Assembly (NCBI GenBank): GCA_937918905.1 | Contig: CAKZSH010000128.1 | Location: 1 to 32,309 of the forward strand | DNA length: 32,309 nt | Source: an uncultured Saprospiraceae bacterium | GTDB taxonomy: Bacteria; Bacteroidota; Bacteroidia; Chitinophagales; Saprospiraceae | Reading direction: 5' to 3' | Notes under the pieces: model-generated | Seen by the model: the letters and a program-made list of their open reading frames with translations, nothing else | What the model was told of the DNA's origin: nothing | Database searches by the model: none | Part shown: positions 15,015 to 22,450 of the stretch, one piece after another | How the letters are laid out: the number at the start of each line of letters is the position of its first letter | How positions within the stretch are numbered: the first letter of the stretch is position 1 | Program-made: the position numbers and the translations under genes

Positions 15015-15100
15015 GGTAACCGCCAACTTCAGTTGGCAGGTTGTGCAAATAGCTGATAATCAATAAATTGTATAACCTGCCAAATAAATTTGGCGATTAC
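15015..15100. repeat. Nested palindrome between convergent genes
   Basis: Two small perfect hairpins, GCCAAC/GTTGGC at 15022-15037 and GCCAAAT/ATTTGGC at 15079-15094, lie inside a larger inverted arrangement (GGTAACCGCCAA near 15015 against TTGGCGATTAC near 15100; GGCAGGTTGT against ATAACCTGCC). It may serve as the 3' end for both flanking convergent genes. Confidence 0.65.
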
Positions 15101-15114
15101 ATTTTACTCAAAAA

Positions 15115-16752
15115 TTACTTCATCAAATCAATCTCTTTTAAATTTTCAATTCGATTTCGAGCCAAGAAATCATCTACCGTTTCAAAATGCTCAATCACTC
15201 TTTTATCTTTAAATTCAAAAACCTTTTTGGCAAGGCCTTGTAGAAAATCTCGATCGTGAGAAACCAAAAGCAATGTCCCATCAAATTCCAATAAAGCTTC
15301 TTTTAAAATATCTTTTGATTTGATGTCTAAGTGATTAGTCGGCTCATCCAGAATTAAAAAATTCACAGGTTCTAACAATAGTTTTACCATTGCCAACCGA
15401 GTTCTTTCTCCACCTGATAGTACCGATACTTTTTTATCAATATCATCTCCGCTAAACATAAAACGCCCTAAAATATTTTTAAGTTGAGTTCGAATATCTC
15501 CTTTTGCAATTTCATCCACAGTTTCGAAAATAGTCATCTTTGGATCTAATAACGAGGCTTGATTTTGAGCAAAATATCCCACTTCAATATTGTGTCCTAA
15601 TTTACATTCTCCTTCAAACTCAATTTCTCCTAAGATCGCTTTTATCATTGTAGATTTTCCTTCCCCATTTCTTCCTACAAAACAAACTTTTTCTCCACGC
15701 TCAATCGTCATACTGGCATTTTTAAAAACAACATGGTCGCCATATTTTTTTGATAAATCCTTAGCAATAATAGGATAGTCGCCCGACCTTCTACATGGAG
15801 GGAATTTTAATTTTAAAGCAGATTTATCCACTTCATCAATTTGAACAATTTCTAATTTTTCTAGCATCCGTTCCGTTGACCTTACTTGATTCGTTTTAGA
15901 ATAAGTGCCTTTGAATCGTTCGATAAATCGTTTGCTATCAGCAATAAATTTTTGTTGTTCTTTAAATGCTTTCAATTGGTGTTCTCGTCGATCTACACGG
16001 AGTTCAAGGTAGTGCGAGTAGTTGGCTTTGTAATCATAAATACGTCCCATTGTAACTTCAATTGTTCGATTGGTAATATTATCTATAAATGCTTTGTCGT
16101 GAGAAATGACCACAACTGCTTTAGCTTTATTGATTAAAAAATCCTCTAACCAAATTACAGATTCAATATCAATATGATTGGTAGGCTCATCCAATAAAAT
16201 AAGATCAGGTTTTTGTAACAATATCTTTCCAAGTTCAATCCTCATTCGCCAACCGCCGCTAAATTCAGAAGTTGGTCTTTGAAAATCATCTCTTTTAAAA
16301 CCTAACCCTAATAAAGTTTTTTCAACTTCAGCATCGTAATTGACATCCTCAAGAGCGTAGTAAATTTCTCCTAACTCAGTAACCTTATCAATGATGGCCA
16401 TGTATTCGGCAGATTCATAATCGGTTCGAGTTTCCAATTCTTTATTGAGGCGTTCCATTTCATCACGCATTTCAAACACTTGTCCAAATGCTTTTGAAGC
16501 TTCCTCAAAAACGGTACTATCATCTTCTGCCAATAAGTGTTGAGGAAGGTATGCGATTTTTGCTTCTTTAGGAAATTGAACATTGCCGCTAGTTGGTTTG
16601 TCGATACCTGCAATGATTTTCATCATGGTGGACTTTCCTGCACCATTTTTTCCCATCAAAGCAATCTTATCATTTTCATTGATGACAAATGAAACATCTT
16701 TAAAAAGGGTATGACCACTAAACTCAACTGCAATATTATCTACTGAAATCAT
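15115..16752 (-). CDS. ABC-F family ATP-binding protein (ribosome-associated ATPase type)
   Basis: A soluble protein with two ABC ATPase domains in tandem and no membrane domain, as in the ABC-F family, whose members act on the ribosome in translation control or antibiotic protection. Domain 1: Walker A GKNGAGKST (34-42), SGGW signature (165-168), LDEPTNHID (187-195). Domain 2: GRNGEGKST (360-368), LSGGE (445-449), LDEPTNHLD (468-476). A charged linker of about 80 residues (about 245-325) joins the domains, the position of the P-site-tRNA interaction motif in this family. At 545 aa the length is normal, without the long C-terminal extension of Uup. The subgroup (YbiT-like or another) cannot be settled by eye, nor can any role in resistance. 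A -7 element lies upstream of the ATG. Confidence 0.95.
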   Translation of the reverse strand: MISVDNIAVEFSGHTLFKDVSFVINENDKIALMGKNGAGKSTMMKIIAGIDKPTSGNVQFPKEAKIAYLPQHLLAEDDSTVFEEASKAFGQVFEMRDEMERLNKELETRTDYESAEYMAIIDKVTELGEIYYALEDVNYDAEVEKTLLGLGFKRDDFQRPTSEFSGGWRMRIELGKILLQKPDLILLDEPTNHIDIESVIWLEDFLINKAKAVVVISHDKAFIDNITNRTIEVTMGRIYDYKANYSHYLELRVDRREHQLKAFKEQQKFIADSKRFIERFKGTYSKTNQVRSTERMLEKLEIVQIDEVDKSALKLKFPPCRRSGDYPIIAKDLSKKYGDHVVFKNASMTIERGEKVCFVGRNGEGKSTMIKAILGEIEFEGECKLGHNIEVGYFAQNQASLLDPKMTIFETVDEIAKGDIRTQLKNILGRFMFSGDDIDKKVSVLSGGERTRLAMVKLLLEPVNFLILDEPTNHLDIKSKDILKEALLEFDGTLLLVSHDRDFLQGLAKKVFEFKDKRVIEHFETVDDFLARNRIENLKEIDLMK

Positions 16753-16771
16753 ATATTAAATTTTAGGAGGG

Positions 16772-16779
16772 CAAAAGTA
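16772..16779 (-). promoter_or_regulatory. -7 promoter element of the ABC-F gene
   Basis: The minus strand reads TACTTTTG followed by CCC, an exact TAnnTTTG match, 20 bp upstream of the ATG. No clear -33 element. Confidence 0.5.
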
Positions 16780-16947
16780 ATAAAATGAAAGAAGTTTCTT
16801 TTGTGTTGGCAAAGGAAAATGAAATTTAAATTACAAAATATGTAGCCTTTTTTAATTTCTCCCGTAAGTTATTAGGTGCATGTTTAAAATGCTCTAACGC
16901 CCTTGTTTGAAAAAAAAAATATCTAACACACAAATTAGAATTCCACT

Positions 16948-18294
16948 ATGGACTGGTTTATCCCTATTGGTAAAAAAGATAACTTTCATCAGACAACCAA
17001 GTTTAAGATTTTAATTGGCGTCTTAATTTTCATATCATCAGCTAGTATGCTATTATTTATTACGGATAAATATTATGGCATGAACGCAGAATTTCCATTT
17101 CTTCTCTTAGCTATATTTGCAATTGGATTGTTATTCCTATTTAAGTTTACAGGATCTGTAAGAATTATTGGGCATTGTATGATAGCTGTGGTGGCTTTTT
17201 TCTTATTTAAAATGAGTTTGGTTACAGGAGGAATCTTTTCAGATGATACGATTTCTCTTTTTCTTATTCCCCTTATCAGTTTTATAATTGTTGGATTTAA
17301 GGATGGATTTTTATGGATGTTGGGTTGTATAATTTGGGCGATTTATCTTCATAGTTTAGTAGATAGTACTGCACAAATAGAATATTTTAGGGAGCAAACT
17401 TTGGTCTTTGACCGAAATTATTATTTGATGGGAAGCATACTTAATATCGCTTCGATATTTGCTGTTTTTCTAATTTTCCAATACCAAAATAATAAGTTGA
17501 TTAAAAAATTAAAAGTAAAACAATTAGAATTAGAAAAACGAAATCATGAAAATGCTATCCAAAAATTGAATTTAAAAGATGCTCAAAGAAAATTAGAAAA
17601 TAGTAATAGGGAATTAGAACAATATGCACACGTAACTTCGCATGATCTAAAACAACCTATCAGAACTATAAATGGATTTGCAAAATTATTAAATAAACAT
17701 TTGACGAAAAATAATAAGCATGATGAAAGGAGTTCTGAAATGCTAGAAATGATTCTTAAAAGTTCTGATAATATGTATCGATTTGTTGAGGATTTATTAT
17801 CCTATGCAAAGCTAACTGCAACAGAAGATCCTTCTTTTCATAAAATGGATTTAGACTCTGTTTTGGATAATGTTCTTTTAGATTTAAAAAATCAAATTGA
17901 TACTAATAATGTAACGATTGAAAGAAATAATCTTCCAACATTGGAAGTGGTACCAGTAAAAATCAATCAAATTTTTCAAAATATTATCTCCAATGCTATC
18001 AAGTTTAAAAAGAAAGAAGATGAATTGATTGTTAAAATTTCATGTGAAAAAAAAGGACGTCATTGGCAATTGATTATTGAAGATAATGGCATTGGAATCG
18101 AAAAAAAGTATCAGGATAAAATTTTTGCACCTTTTGAAAAACTGCATAGTGAGAAAGAATATTCAGGATCAGGAATTGGATTGGCTACTTGTAAAAAGAT
18201 TGTTGATTTGCACCGAGGACAAATCTGGGTAGAGTCAGAAATTGATAAAGGAACAAAATTTTATTTTACGCTTGAGGAGGGGAGGAGTAATTAG
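16948..18294 (+). CDS. Membrane sensor histidine kinase (HisKA + HATPase), orphan
   Basis: A two-component sensor kinase of 448 aa. The N-terminal half has six hydrophobic segments (about residues 19-39, 49-66, 72-93, 102-117, 121-136, 160-178), with no large extracytoplasmic domain, so it may sense a membrane-associated or intracellular signal. A coiled-coil linker (180-222) leads to the phosphoacceptor motif VTSHDLKQP with His232, in the form shared with phytochrome-like kinases. The catalytic domain is complete: N box NQIFQNIISNAIKF (340-353), G1 DNGIGI (379-384), F box FAPFEKLH (393-400), G2 GSGIGLA (407-413). No response regulator is adjacent, so the partner is elsewhere. The signal is unknown. 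Confidence 0.95.
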   Translation: MDWFIPIGKKDNFHQTTKFKILIGVLIFISSASMLLFITDKYYGMNAEFPFLLLAIFAIGLLFLFKFTGSVRIIGHCMIAVVAFFLFKMSLVTGGIFSDDTISLFLIPLISFIIVGFKDGFLWMLGCIIWAIYLHSLVDSTAQIEYFREQTLVFDRNYYLMGSILNIASIFAVFLIFQYQNNKLIKKLKVKQLELEKRNHENAIQKLNLKDAQRKLENSNRELEQYAHVTSHDLKQPIRTINGFAKLLNKHLTKNNKHDERSSEMLEMILKSSDNMYRFVEDLLSYAKLTATEDPSFHKMDLDSVLDNVLLDLKNQIDTNNVTIERNNLPTLEVVPVKINQIFQNIISNAIKFKKKEDELIVKISCEKKGRHWQLIIEDNGIGIEKKYQDKIFAPFEKLHSEKEYSGSGIGLATCKKIVDLHRGQIWVESEIDKGTKFYFTLEEGRSN

Positions 18295-18329
18295 GACTTT
18301 CTCATGAAAATAAACGGGGCGGAACGATG

Positions 18330-18528
18330 GGTTATTCAAAAAAAGTGTGTCAATGGTATTTTGATCCTTAACCGTCGGATGTAAATCCGACTCTCTCAAT
18401 CGAAAATCGAAACGATTTAATGGATTGATTATCGTAGCATGATGTCAAGATATTTTCGTCCGAGAGAGTCGGATTTACATCCGACGGTTAAGGATCAAAA
18501 TACCAATGACACACTTTTTTAAATAACC
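18330..18528. repeat. Long inverted repeat with 66-67-bp arms
   Basis: 18330-18396 and 18463-18528 are reverse complements with only two or three differences, one of them in an A-run, around a 66-base loop. Each arm contains its own hairpin (GTCGGAT/ATCCGAC at 18374-18391). It occupies most of the gap 18295-18613 between the convergent kinase and acyltransferase genes. No coding potential. It could form a large cruciform or a very stable RNA hairpin and may end transcription from both sides. Confidence 0.9.
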
Positions 18529-18613
18529 TTAAGGTTTATAACAAATTATCATTAACACTATAATTTTTATAAAAAAATATAGAGCCATTTTCTTATCCCC
18601 TTTAATTCAAAAA

Positions 18614-19966
18614 TTAATTTGATAAGTACTGCTCTTTCGCCCAATCCAAATCTTTGATAATTGATTTTCTTGCAGCAAATAACTCGCCCATCAAGTCAGG
18701 TTCTTTATAAAAGATAGAAATCAATCTCCAATGTATTTTTAAGTTTTGCAAACGTTGATAATAAAGCATTGCAAAAAATCCTGCAATAGGTAAACTTGCC
18801 AAAAAACATATTGTCCACCACCATTCACCTTTGGCAATGTAATGACCAAAAAGATAAATTAAAAACCCATAAAAAATTGAATAGACAAAAATCCCAGCAG
18901 TCATTTTTAATGGCCCCAGATACTCTTCATCATTAGTCATTTCTTCTGCGATTCTACCTGAAAGATGGTATGGAATAATATTAGTGATTAGACCATAAAT
19001 ATAGAAAGGAAATCCAAGTACCAAAAAGAAAACTCGAAGAATGCTATCCGTAAAGACACTTTTTTCTTTTGATTTATCTCTTGCTAAAAAACGATCTTCG
19101 AGTTTATTATTTTTTAATCTTAGCATGTAATCAGCTACTTTTTGTTGAAGATTTTGAACCCAAGTTTTATCCAATTCCTCAAAATGATTGACCGCTTCTT
19201 CGATTCCCTTTGTAATGGTAAAACCATGAAGTTTAGGATCAAGACTGAAATGCGAAACCAATTCGTTTTTATAAATCACTTCTACATTTTTGATAAATTG
19301 ATCTTCTTGTTCATCATCCGTAATGATCAAATTCTTTTCAAGATTACTTCGAATTTTTTCTGTCAAAAGTCGAACTGCTTGACGATCATTTTTAGCATAT
19401 TCCTCTTTATAATCTGAGACATGAATCAATTCTTCTACATTGATCCAGACATCCGAACGAAACATTGGGGCATCGGAATAGTTAATTCCAATAGATAAAA
19501 TTTTAGTTCCTAATTGAAAATTATTTCTTGCTTCTGTACCAAGTGCAATCCTCGCTGTACCAGTTTTGATGTCTTGTAATTTTCTTTCATTGATACTTGT
19601 TCCTTCAGGGAAAATTATCAAGGTGCCTTTCCCCTCCAGAAAAAGAAAACATTGCTCGAAAATCGCATCATTATTCAATTGCTTACCAGGGTTATCTTGT
19701 TTTCGATAAACTGGAATGGATTTCATAATATTTCGCATCGCCCAATCTTTAAAAACAGAATTGAACAAAGTACCTTTTGCAATAAATCGAGCATCTTGTT
19801 TTAACAAACTTGCTACAATGATAGGATCCATAAAAGTACTAGGATGGTTAGATACCACAATCAATGGCCCATCCGAAGGGATTTCAGTTTTATTAATGAC
19901 TTTATATTCTTTGAAAAAAACACGAAGGGCGAGTTTAAATATGATTTTTAGGAAGTTGTATAGCAT
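18614..19966 (-). CDS. PlsC-type glycerol(phosphate) acyltransferase with C-terminal membrane helices
   Basis: Membrane-associated acyltransferase likely to transfer acyl chains to a glycerophospholipid precursor. The N-terminal domain carries the acyltransferase motifs: NHPSTFMDP (40-48), in which His41 and Asp47 are five residues apart as in the eukaryotic-type GPAT group rather than the four of classic PlsC; the second motif GTLFNSVFKDW; and FPEGTS (119-124). Residues 160-300 form a variable, partly helical region. Three hydrophobic segments lie at about 308-332, 354-376 and 381-402. The usual PlsC length is about 240 aa, so this is the long class. The exact substrate (glycerol-3-phosphate, lysophosphatidate or other) is not visible. 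Divergent from the thioredoxin-like gene. Confidence 0.9.
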   Translation of the reverse strand: MLYNFLKIIFKLALRVFFKEYKVINKTEIPSDGPLIVVSNHPSTFMDPIIVASLLKQDARFIAKGTLFNSVFKDWAMRNIMKSIPVYRKQDNPGKQLNNDAIFEQCFLFLEGKGTLIIFPEGTSINERKLQDIKTGTARIALGTEARNNFQLGTKILSIGINYSDAPMFRSDVWINVEELIHVSDYKEEYAKNDRQAVRLLTEKIRSNLEKNLIITDDEQEDQFIKNVEVIYKNELVSHFSLDPKLHGFTITKGIEEAVNHFEELDKTWVQNLQQKVADYMLRLKNNKLEDRFLARDKSKEKSVFTDSILRVFFLVLGFPFYIYGLITNIIPYHLSGRIAEEMTNDEEYLGPLKMTAGIFVYSIFYGFLIYLFGHYIAKGEWWWTICFLASLPIAGFFAMLYYQRLQNLKIHWRLISIFYKEPDLMGELFAARKSIIKDLDWAKEQYLSN

Positions 19967-20125
19967 GCTTTTTGCTTATTCAATGATTATTGGAATAGAC
20001 AGTTTTACGGAATTAAAGATAATAGGATTTGATAAAACCGTCCAAATTTTGACGTTTTTATAGGAATGAAGTTAACGTTTCCTTAAAACCATATACTTTT
20101 TCAAACAAGTTATATTTTAATCTTG

Positions 20126-20133
20126 TACCTTTG
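20126..20133 (+). promoter_or_regulatory. -7 promoter element of the thioredoxin-like gene
   Basis: TACCTTTG is an exact match to TAnnTTTG, 30 bp upstream of the ATG. The -33 element is not evident. Confidence 0.5.
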
Positions 20134-20162
20134 AAGCCTAATCAAAATCAAATTATAGTATC

Positions 20163-20654
20163 ATGAAAAAACTACTTTTTTTCTCTTTATTTTTATTCAT
20201 TTCTTTTTCTGGATTTGCACAGACTGACACTTATAAAGCTGAAAACGAAGGTTGGCTAGTAAAAATAGATGAAGCCTATGAATTATCTCAAAAAACAGGT
20301 AAACCTATCTTAGCTAATTTTACAGGAAGTGATTGGTGTGGATGGTGTAAAAGGTTAACAAAATCCGTTTTTATAAAAAAGGATTTCAAAGAATGGGCTG
20401 ATAAAAATGTTATTCTTTTAGAATTAGATTTTCCAAAAAGAAAGCAGCTACCTGCTGAAATTAAAAGTCAAAATGCTCAATTGCAGCAAGTCTTTAAAGT
20501 ACGTGGATATCCTACTGTGTGGTTATTTAATTTAAATAAAGACGAAAAAGGGCAGTTTAATATTGAGGGACTAGGAAAAACTGGATATAGAAAAACTGTT
20601 GCAGAATTTACAAATGATATTGAGAGGATGATTGCGAAGAAGGAAGGAAAATAA
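20163..20654 (+). CDS. Exported thioredoxin-fold protein (WCGWC motif)
   Basis: A thiol-disulfide protein of 163 aa, exported by a signal peptide (residues 1-20, ending GFAQ), so it acts in the periplasm. The thioredoxin fold is complete: strand PILANFTGSDW, active site CGWC (59-62), strand VILLELDFP, and the cis-Pro loop GYPTVWLF (Pro117). The CGWC form with SDW before it belongs to the thioredoxin_7/DsbD-gamma-like group often found in Bacteroidota, which reduces or isomerises disulfides in envelope proteins. A basic C-terminal tail (RMIAKKEGK) follows. A strong bidirectional terminator lies directly downstream. No partner gene (DsbD, cytochrome biogenesis) adjoins it. Confidence 0.92.
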   Translation: MKKLLFFSLFLFISFSGFAQTDTYKAENEGWLVKIDEAYELSQKTGKPILANFTGSDWCGWCKRLTKSVFIKKDFKEWADKNVILLELDFPKRKQLPAEIKSQNAQLQQVFKVRGYPTVWLFNLNKDEKGQFNIEGLGKTGYRKTVAEFTNDIERMIAKKEGK

Positions 20655-20702
20655 AAAAAATCCCGCATTTTCGATTTCGAAAATGCGGGATTTTTTTTTG
20701 AT
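20653..20702. terminator. Bidirectional rho-independent terminator
   Basis: A perfect 14-bp stem (ATCCCGCATTTTCG, loop ATTT, CGAAAATGCGGGAT at 20661-20692) is flanked by A-run and T-run, so it works for both the thioredoxin-like gene and the convergent oxidoreductase gene. Confidence 0.92.
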
Positions 20703-20752
20703 TCAAAATTAAGCCTTTCTACCGACAGGTATAATTTTGAATCTTTCTTTTC

Positions 20753-21754
20753 CTACCATTCCAATACAATCTTCCCAAAGTGTTTTCCACTTTCTTGATA
20801 TCTGAAAGCATCGGCTAATTCATCAAAGCCAAAATTTTTGTCAATAATAGGTTTCATTCCGCTGATGTTAATTGCATCAATCATTTTATTTTGCATTTCG
20901 ACATTTCCTACTGCAAGTCCAGTCATTCTTAGGTGTTTAAAAAATAATTTCGGGAAAGTAATTTCACCCTTTCTTCCTCCACTTAAAATTCCAATGGATG
21001 CGATATGTCCTCCAATTTTCACAGCTTCGATAGACTGTTTCATCGTGCTTCCACCACCTACATCCAAAACATTATCAACACCTCCACCAGTCATTTTAAA
21101 AATGGTTTTTCCCCATCTTTCATCTTCTTTGTAATTCACGACATCTTCTACTCCCATTGCTTTTAATCTTTCTGCTTTTTCAGGAGAAGAGGTCGTAGCA
21201 AAAACTTTAGCACCTGCAGCCTTGGCAAGTTGAAGTGCAAAAATGGACATTCCACCAGTACCTTCAATCAAAATTTTATCACCTGCTTCCAAGTTTCCTT
21301 CAGCCAATCCACGCCAAGCTGTTAATGCTGCACAGGGGAGGGTAGCAGCTTCAGCATAAGAGTACCCATCAGGAATTTTAGTAACACCAGTAGCTGGCAA
21401 ACAAGACATTTCCGCAATACAACCATCTAAAGTTTCCCCCATGATAAACATGGTTTTTTTCAAGGTCGGTTTACCTTCTATCCAATTCGGAAAAAACATA
21501 GACATTACTTTATCTCCTACCTTCCATTGATCAACATTTTCTCCAATTGCCACAATTTCTCCTGCACCATCAGACATCGGGATTCTTCCATCTGGAACAG
21601 GAATTCCTCCTATGCCTACTAAATAATCGTGATAATTTAAAGAAGTTGCATGCCATCTCACTACCACTTCGCCTGCTTCAGGGATAGGATCTTTTTTATC
21701 TAAAAGTACTAAATGATCTAATCCTCCCGGTTGTTTAACGCCTATTACTTTCAT
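20753..21754 (-). CDS. Medium-chain NAD(P)-dependent oxidoreductase (zinc-less MDR type)
   Basis: A cytoplasmic MDR-superfamily enzyme, 333 aa, full length. The N-terminal GroES-like domain includes EVVVRWHATSLNYHDYLVGIG and DGAGEIVAIGENV. The Rossmann domain has the pattern GTGGMSIFALQLAKAAGAKV (165-184), with TSSPEKAERLKAMG after it. There is no Cys/His set for catalytic or structural zinc at the usual positions (NYHDYLVG replaces the zinc Cys), as in quinone-oxidoreductase-like and alcohol-dehydrogenase-like zinc-less MDRs. Expected to use NADPH or NADH on quinones, enones or alcohols; the substrate cannot be read. The ATG at 21754 follows a palindrome and a possible TAACTTAG -7 element. 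Confidence 0.93.
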   Translation of the reverse strand: MKVIGVKQPGGLDHLVLLDKKDPIPEAGEVVVRWHATSLNYHDYLVGIGGIPVPDGRIPMSDGAGEIVAIGENVDQWKVGDKVMSMFFPNWIEGKPTLKKTMFIMGETLDGCIAEMSCLPATGVTKIPDGYSYAEAATLPCAALTAWRGLAEGNLEAGDKILIEGTGGMSIFALQLAKAAGAKVFATTSSPEKAERLKAMGVEDVVNYKEDERWGKTIFKMTGGGVDNVLDVGGGSTMKQSIEAVKIGGHIASIGILSGGRKGEITFPKLFFKHLRMTGLAVGNVEMQNKMIDAINISGMKPIIDKNFGFDELADAFRYQESGKHFGKIVLEW

Positions 21755-21778
21755 TGTTTTATTTTTAGCAGCTAAGTT

Positions 21779-21808
21779 AGGGAGTAGGTTATTTAATTCC
21801 TACTCCCT
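21779..21808. repeat. AGGGAGTA palindrome, copy 2
   Basis: Perfect 10-bp arms (AGGGAGTAGG, CCTACTCCCT) around a 10-base AT loop. It matches the reverse complement of 6484-6512 at 28 of 30 positions. It lies between the DUF2505 stop (21875) and the oxidoreductase start (21754), next to the possible promoter of the latter. Confidence 0.7.
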
Positions 21809-21874
21809 TAAATATTATGGTTAGGAATGGTCGATTAATTATTTTGGATTTTGGAAAAAATCGAAACAACTCAA

Positions 21875-22354
21875 TTAAGCATTCTGCCTTACATATTCAA
21901 ATTCTTGATTTATAGCTTCTTCAGATGCTTTTGCAATAAATTTTTTAATAGATTTTCCAAGAAAAGGAATACTTGTAGAAATCTCAGTACTATTAGCAGC
22001 AATCGAACCTGAATGCATTGATGCAATTTTCATTTGACCAATAACCGTTACAGGAGCACCAGCTACTTTGATTTCAAGATCACCATAATAAGGGCCACCT
22101 TTACTCCCTATCCATATTTCTTTTTGAGTCATTTTATTCCAAGGGTTAAGAAATTTTTTTAAAACTCCTGGAACATCAGCAGGCATTTCTCTTGTTGAGG
22201 TGATTTTTATTTCGCCTTTATTTTTTTCAATTGTAATTTCAATATTCCTTGCTCCCATAGCTTCCATTTTTTTTGCTAAAAACTCTTTGTCAGTATAAGC
22301 TGTAAAAATGGCGTCTACGTTTTGTTCGAACTGAAATGTTTTGGTTAATTTCAT
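21875..22354 (-). CDS. DUF2505 family protein (START/SRPBCC-like)
   Basis: A 159-aa protein covering the DUF2505 domain, a helix-grip fold related to START/SRPBCC lipid-binding proteins. The pattern is typical: KLTKTFQFEQNVDAIFTAYTDKEFLAKKMEAMGA at the N-terminus (known from family members), strands IEITIEKNKGEIKITSTREMPADVPG, then WIGSKGGPYYGDLEIKVAGAPVTVIGQM, and the C-terminal FLGKSIKKFIAKASEEAINQEF helix. Cytoplasmic, with no signal. The function is not established; a hydrophobic ligand is plausible from the fold. Its start lies only 17 bp below a strong hairpin terminator, so its own promoter must lie in or above that hairpin, or it is expressed by read-through. Confidence 0.87.
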   Translation of the reverse strand: MKLTKTFQFEQNVDAIFTAYTDKEFLAKKMEAMGARNIEITIEKNKGEIKITSTREMPADVPGVLKKFLNPWNKMTQKEIWIGSKGGPYYGDLEIKVAGAPVTVIGQMKIASMHSGSIAANSTEISTSIPFLGKSIKKFIAKASEEAINQEFEYVRQNA

Positions 22355-22370
22355 TTGTAAAATTTTATAA

Positions 22371-22416
22371 AAAAACCTCCTGCTAAACTAATGTTTTATC
22401 AGGAGGTTTTTTATAA
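22371..22416 (-). terminator. Rho-independent terminator of the PKD/T9SS gene, next to the DUF2505 start
   Basis: Stem AAAACCTCCTG (22372-22382) with CAGGAGGTTTT (22400-22410) and a T-run on the minus strand. It ends the upstream PKD/T9SS gene, yet it also falls in the leader of the DUF2505 gene. Confidence 0.85.
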
Positions 22417-22450
22417 AAATCTAAAGAGATTATTTTATAGAGTACTAGAA

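Noticed and set aside
15115-16752. Antibiotic-resistance call for the ABC-F protein
   Set aside because: Resistance subtypes differ mainly in the interdomain linker, and I cannot place this one; housekeeping ABC-F proteins look the same by motif.
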